A stretch of 64,000 nt of DNA from Rallus limicola (lineage: Eukaryota; Chordata; Aves; Gruiformes; Rallidae), in assembly GCA_022605955.1 (NCBI GenBank), contig JAKCOZ010000003.1, positions 40,016,761-40,080,760 on the forward strand, in the 5' to 3' direction. The notes beneath the pieces are model-generated. The model had not been told where the DNA came from. It did no database searches and saw only the letters and a list, made by a program, of their open reading frames with translations. The position numbers and the translations under genes are program-made. The first letter of the stretch is position 1; every line of letters begins with the position of its first letter. This document shows, piece after piece, positions 62,369 through 64,000 of this stretch.

Positions 62369-64000
62369 GAAATTGCAAGCATGCTATGCTATTTAAAATG
62401 AGACTCTAAGGCACCACAAGAAGAAACCCTTTATAAATCAAGGGCACAGTGTATACAGTAAGTCACTTACAGAACTGAACAGAGCTGTTGTTAAAATCTA
62501 CTAATCCATTTTTGGCATGAACTGCAAACAGACGAGATACTTATAACCTGTATTTGTAAACTAGTGTTGCTACAGCTACCATTCCTGTGATCTCAGGCAA
62601 ACTCTGAAGCATATTGGTTCCTTTCTGAAAAGCTTAAATATGTGGCCTCCCCACACATCCCCGTAGCTATGGCCAGTTGAGTCATTCTCACAGCAGATAA
62701 ATCTTTCTGACTGCACTTTATTCTGAGGGTGGGCAAGCACTATGTATCACAGGATCTCTTTCGTTTCATTAAGAGCACAACAACCTATTCTCCATTGAAC
62801 AGATTTTTTAGTTTTCCCTTCACATTTTTCCTTAATTATGATAAAAGACAGTAACTTGAACAGGCATAAATCCTGTTCAAGCAAACATATGAAAATAAAA
62901 GGGTTAACAATGAAGGCAGAAAGTTAGACAAGTGACCTCTCAATTACAAATATATATAATATACCACTAAAGCACTGACAAGTGAAAAATTGTTCATTCC
63001 TCAGATTAGCACTAGTATCATTAGAAAAATTAAAACAAACCCACAAGCATGTTTATTTTGATTAACATGCTTTGCCTACAATGTAATTATTCAGTTAAAA
63101 AATTATCTTGACTTTTACTCCAATAGCACACCTGCTCCCAGAGAAAAACATTTTCTTTGTAATATGCCATTTATTTTGGAAACTCTGGAGCCTGACCAGC
63201 ACCTCAATTTGCCAAATAAACTGGGAAAAAATGTGATATTGGGACTGATACCAGAAGGGAAAGATACGACTGTAATAGTTAGACTATATGTCACATGTAA
63301 TACAAGATATATGAAGGACAGGATCAGCATCTCACTCACTGTGTACAATCAGCATTCTCACTCATTGTCAAGTCCAAGAACTGGCACGACAAAATGCAGT
63401 TTTAACTTGGTTTAGTTGTTGGAACCAATACTCACCTTAAGTAGCTACACTGCAGCAGAGCTGGTCACTATTCACACAGAAACAACCACCAACTACTTTT
63501 TAAGCTGTGAATGGGCTGCCTGTATTTTAACCCACTCAAAGCATGTTGAAGCCAGACACCAGCTCCACCCATCTTTGAGAAGATGAAGATGCCAATATCC
63601 CAAATGACTCACCTCTTAGCAAACTGGAAAAAGTGGAAGAGGAAGAACGTGGTCTCAGCAGAGAGAGGATGCACCAGCAGACTAGACATAGGTGCAGATG
63701 AGTAGAATTTATGACAAAGATATAAAGAGAATGTATATGACTCCTCCTCTGGGATGTAGGCATGAGGTATTGTGAGACATAGTGGGGGAAGACAGCAAGG
63801 GAAAGAAATTTGCGCACTGAAATTTGGAAAATACTGGAAACATGGATGAGGTATGTAGAATACATCTTAACTGAAAAGGCATTGAATCTTTCAGAGCAGA
63901 AAAGGCCAGAGGCAATTCATTGGCCCTGAGAACAAATGAAATTGCAAGGGTCATGTCCACGTACTTGAAATCTCTTCTCTCACCCCCAAAGAGGCTGGTC

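Larger units (their letters stand above)
61137..64000. other. Unique AT-rich non-coding sequence
   Basis: No gene or transposon is recognised. A short hairpin lies at 61514-61557 and an A17 run at 62352-62368. Confidence 0.55.

Noticed and set aside
1..64000. CRISPR arrays, prokaryotic operons, phage or plasmid modules
   Set aside because: There are no regularly spaced repeats, no long coding frames and no ribosome-binding-site patterns; the repeats are those of a bird genome.

Overview
The window looks like AT-rich, non-coding DNA from a bird, probably a neoavian. The evidence is its repeats: five recognisable CR1 LINE copies plus short CR1 tips, all ending in the ATTCTATGATTCTGTGA-type 3' end; three much older, decayed CR1/L3-like copies; and two retroviral LTRs of types I associate with bird endogenous retroviruses. 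CpG is scarce, simple repeats are few, and there are no bacterial-type genes or operons. I found no host protein-coding exon, tRNA, rRNA or CRISPR array that I can defend. The interval is best read as intergenic desert or the inside of very large intron(s). The open reading frames of 60-150 codons are either pieces of CR1 ORF2, their antisense shadows, or what chance gives in AT-rich DNA.

Layout. 1-322: 3' end of a plus-strand CR1. 1858-2485: ancient CR1/L3-like remnant (+). 2486-16724: about 14 kb with almost no recognisable transposon, holding small tandem duplications and a pyrimidine tract at 14.4 kb. 16725-17530: minus-strand CR1. 17531-34499: about 17 kb again nearly transposon-free, with a near-perfect 102-bp tandem duplication at 27.9 kb. 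34500-35385: second ancient CR1/L3-like remnant (+). 37785-38110: GC-rich patch I cannot explain. 38219-39428: minus-strand CR1 that still shows the reverse transcriptase FADD box. 39841-40417: solo LTR (+) with a probable 5-bp target duplication. 42506-42947: CR1 (+). 45977-46530: degenerate TG-rich array. 48698-49225: third ancient CR1/L3-like remnant (-). 49335-49409: CR1 tip (+). 51738-53198: the longest CR1 (+), about 1.46 kb. 54084-54120: CR1 tip (-). 54747-55802: a second LTR, read as minus strand. 55803-64000: mostly unique sequence with a 40-bp G-rich tract at 61.1 kb and a short hairpin at 61.5 kb.

No genes act together here. The only coding traces are dead CR1 ORF2 fragments (reverse transcriptase and C-terminal region) broken by frameshifts, stops and deletions. 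The transposons form at least two age layers: the three CR1/L3-like relics carry large internal deletions, while the other CR1 copies and the LTRs align readily along their length. I found no clear novel biological system. The best leads are the recent 102-bp duplication, the GC-rich patch, the G-rich tract, the hairpin, and two stretches that could be conserved regulatory elements. All family assignments are from memory of consensus patterns and were not checked by search.
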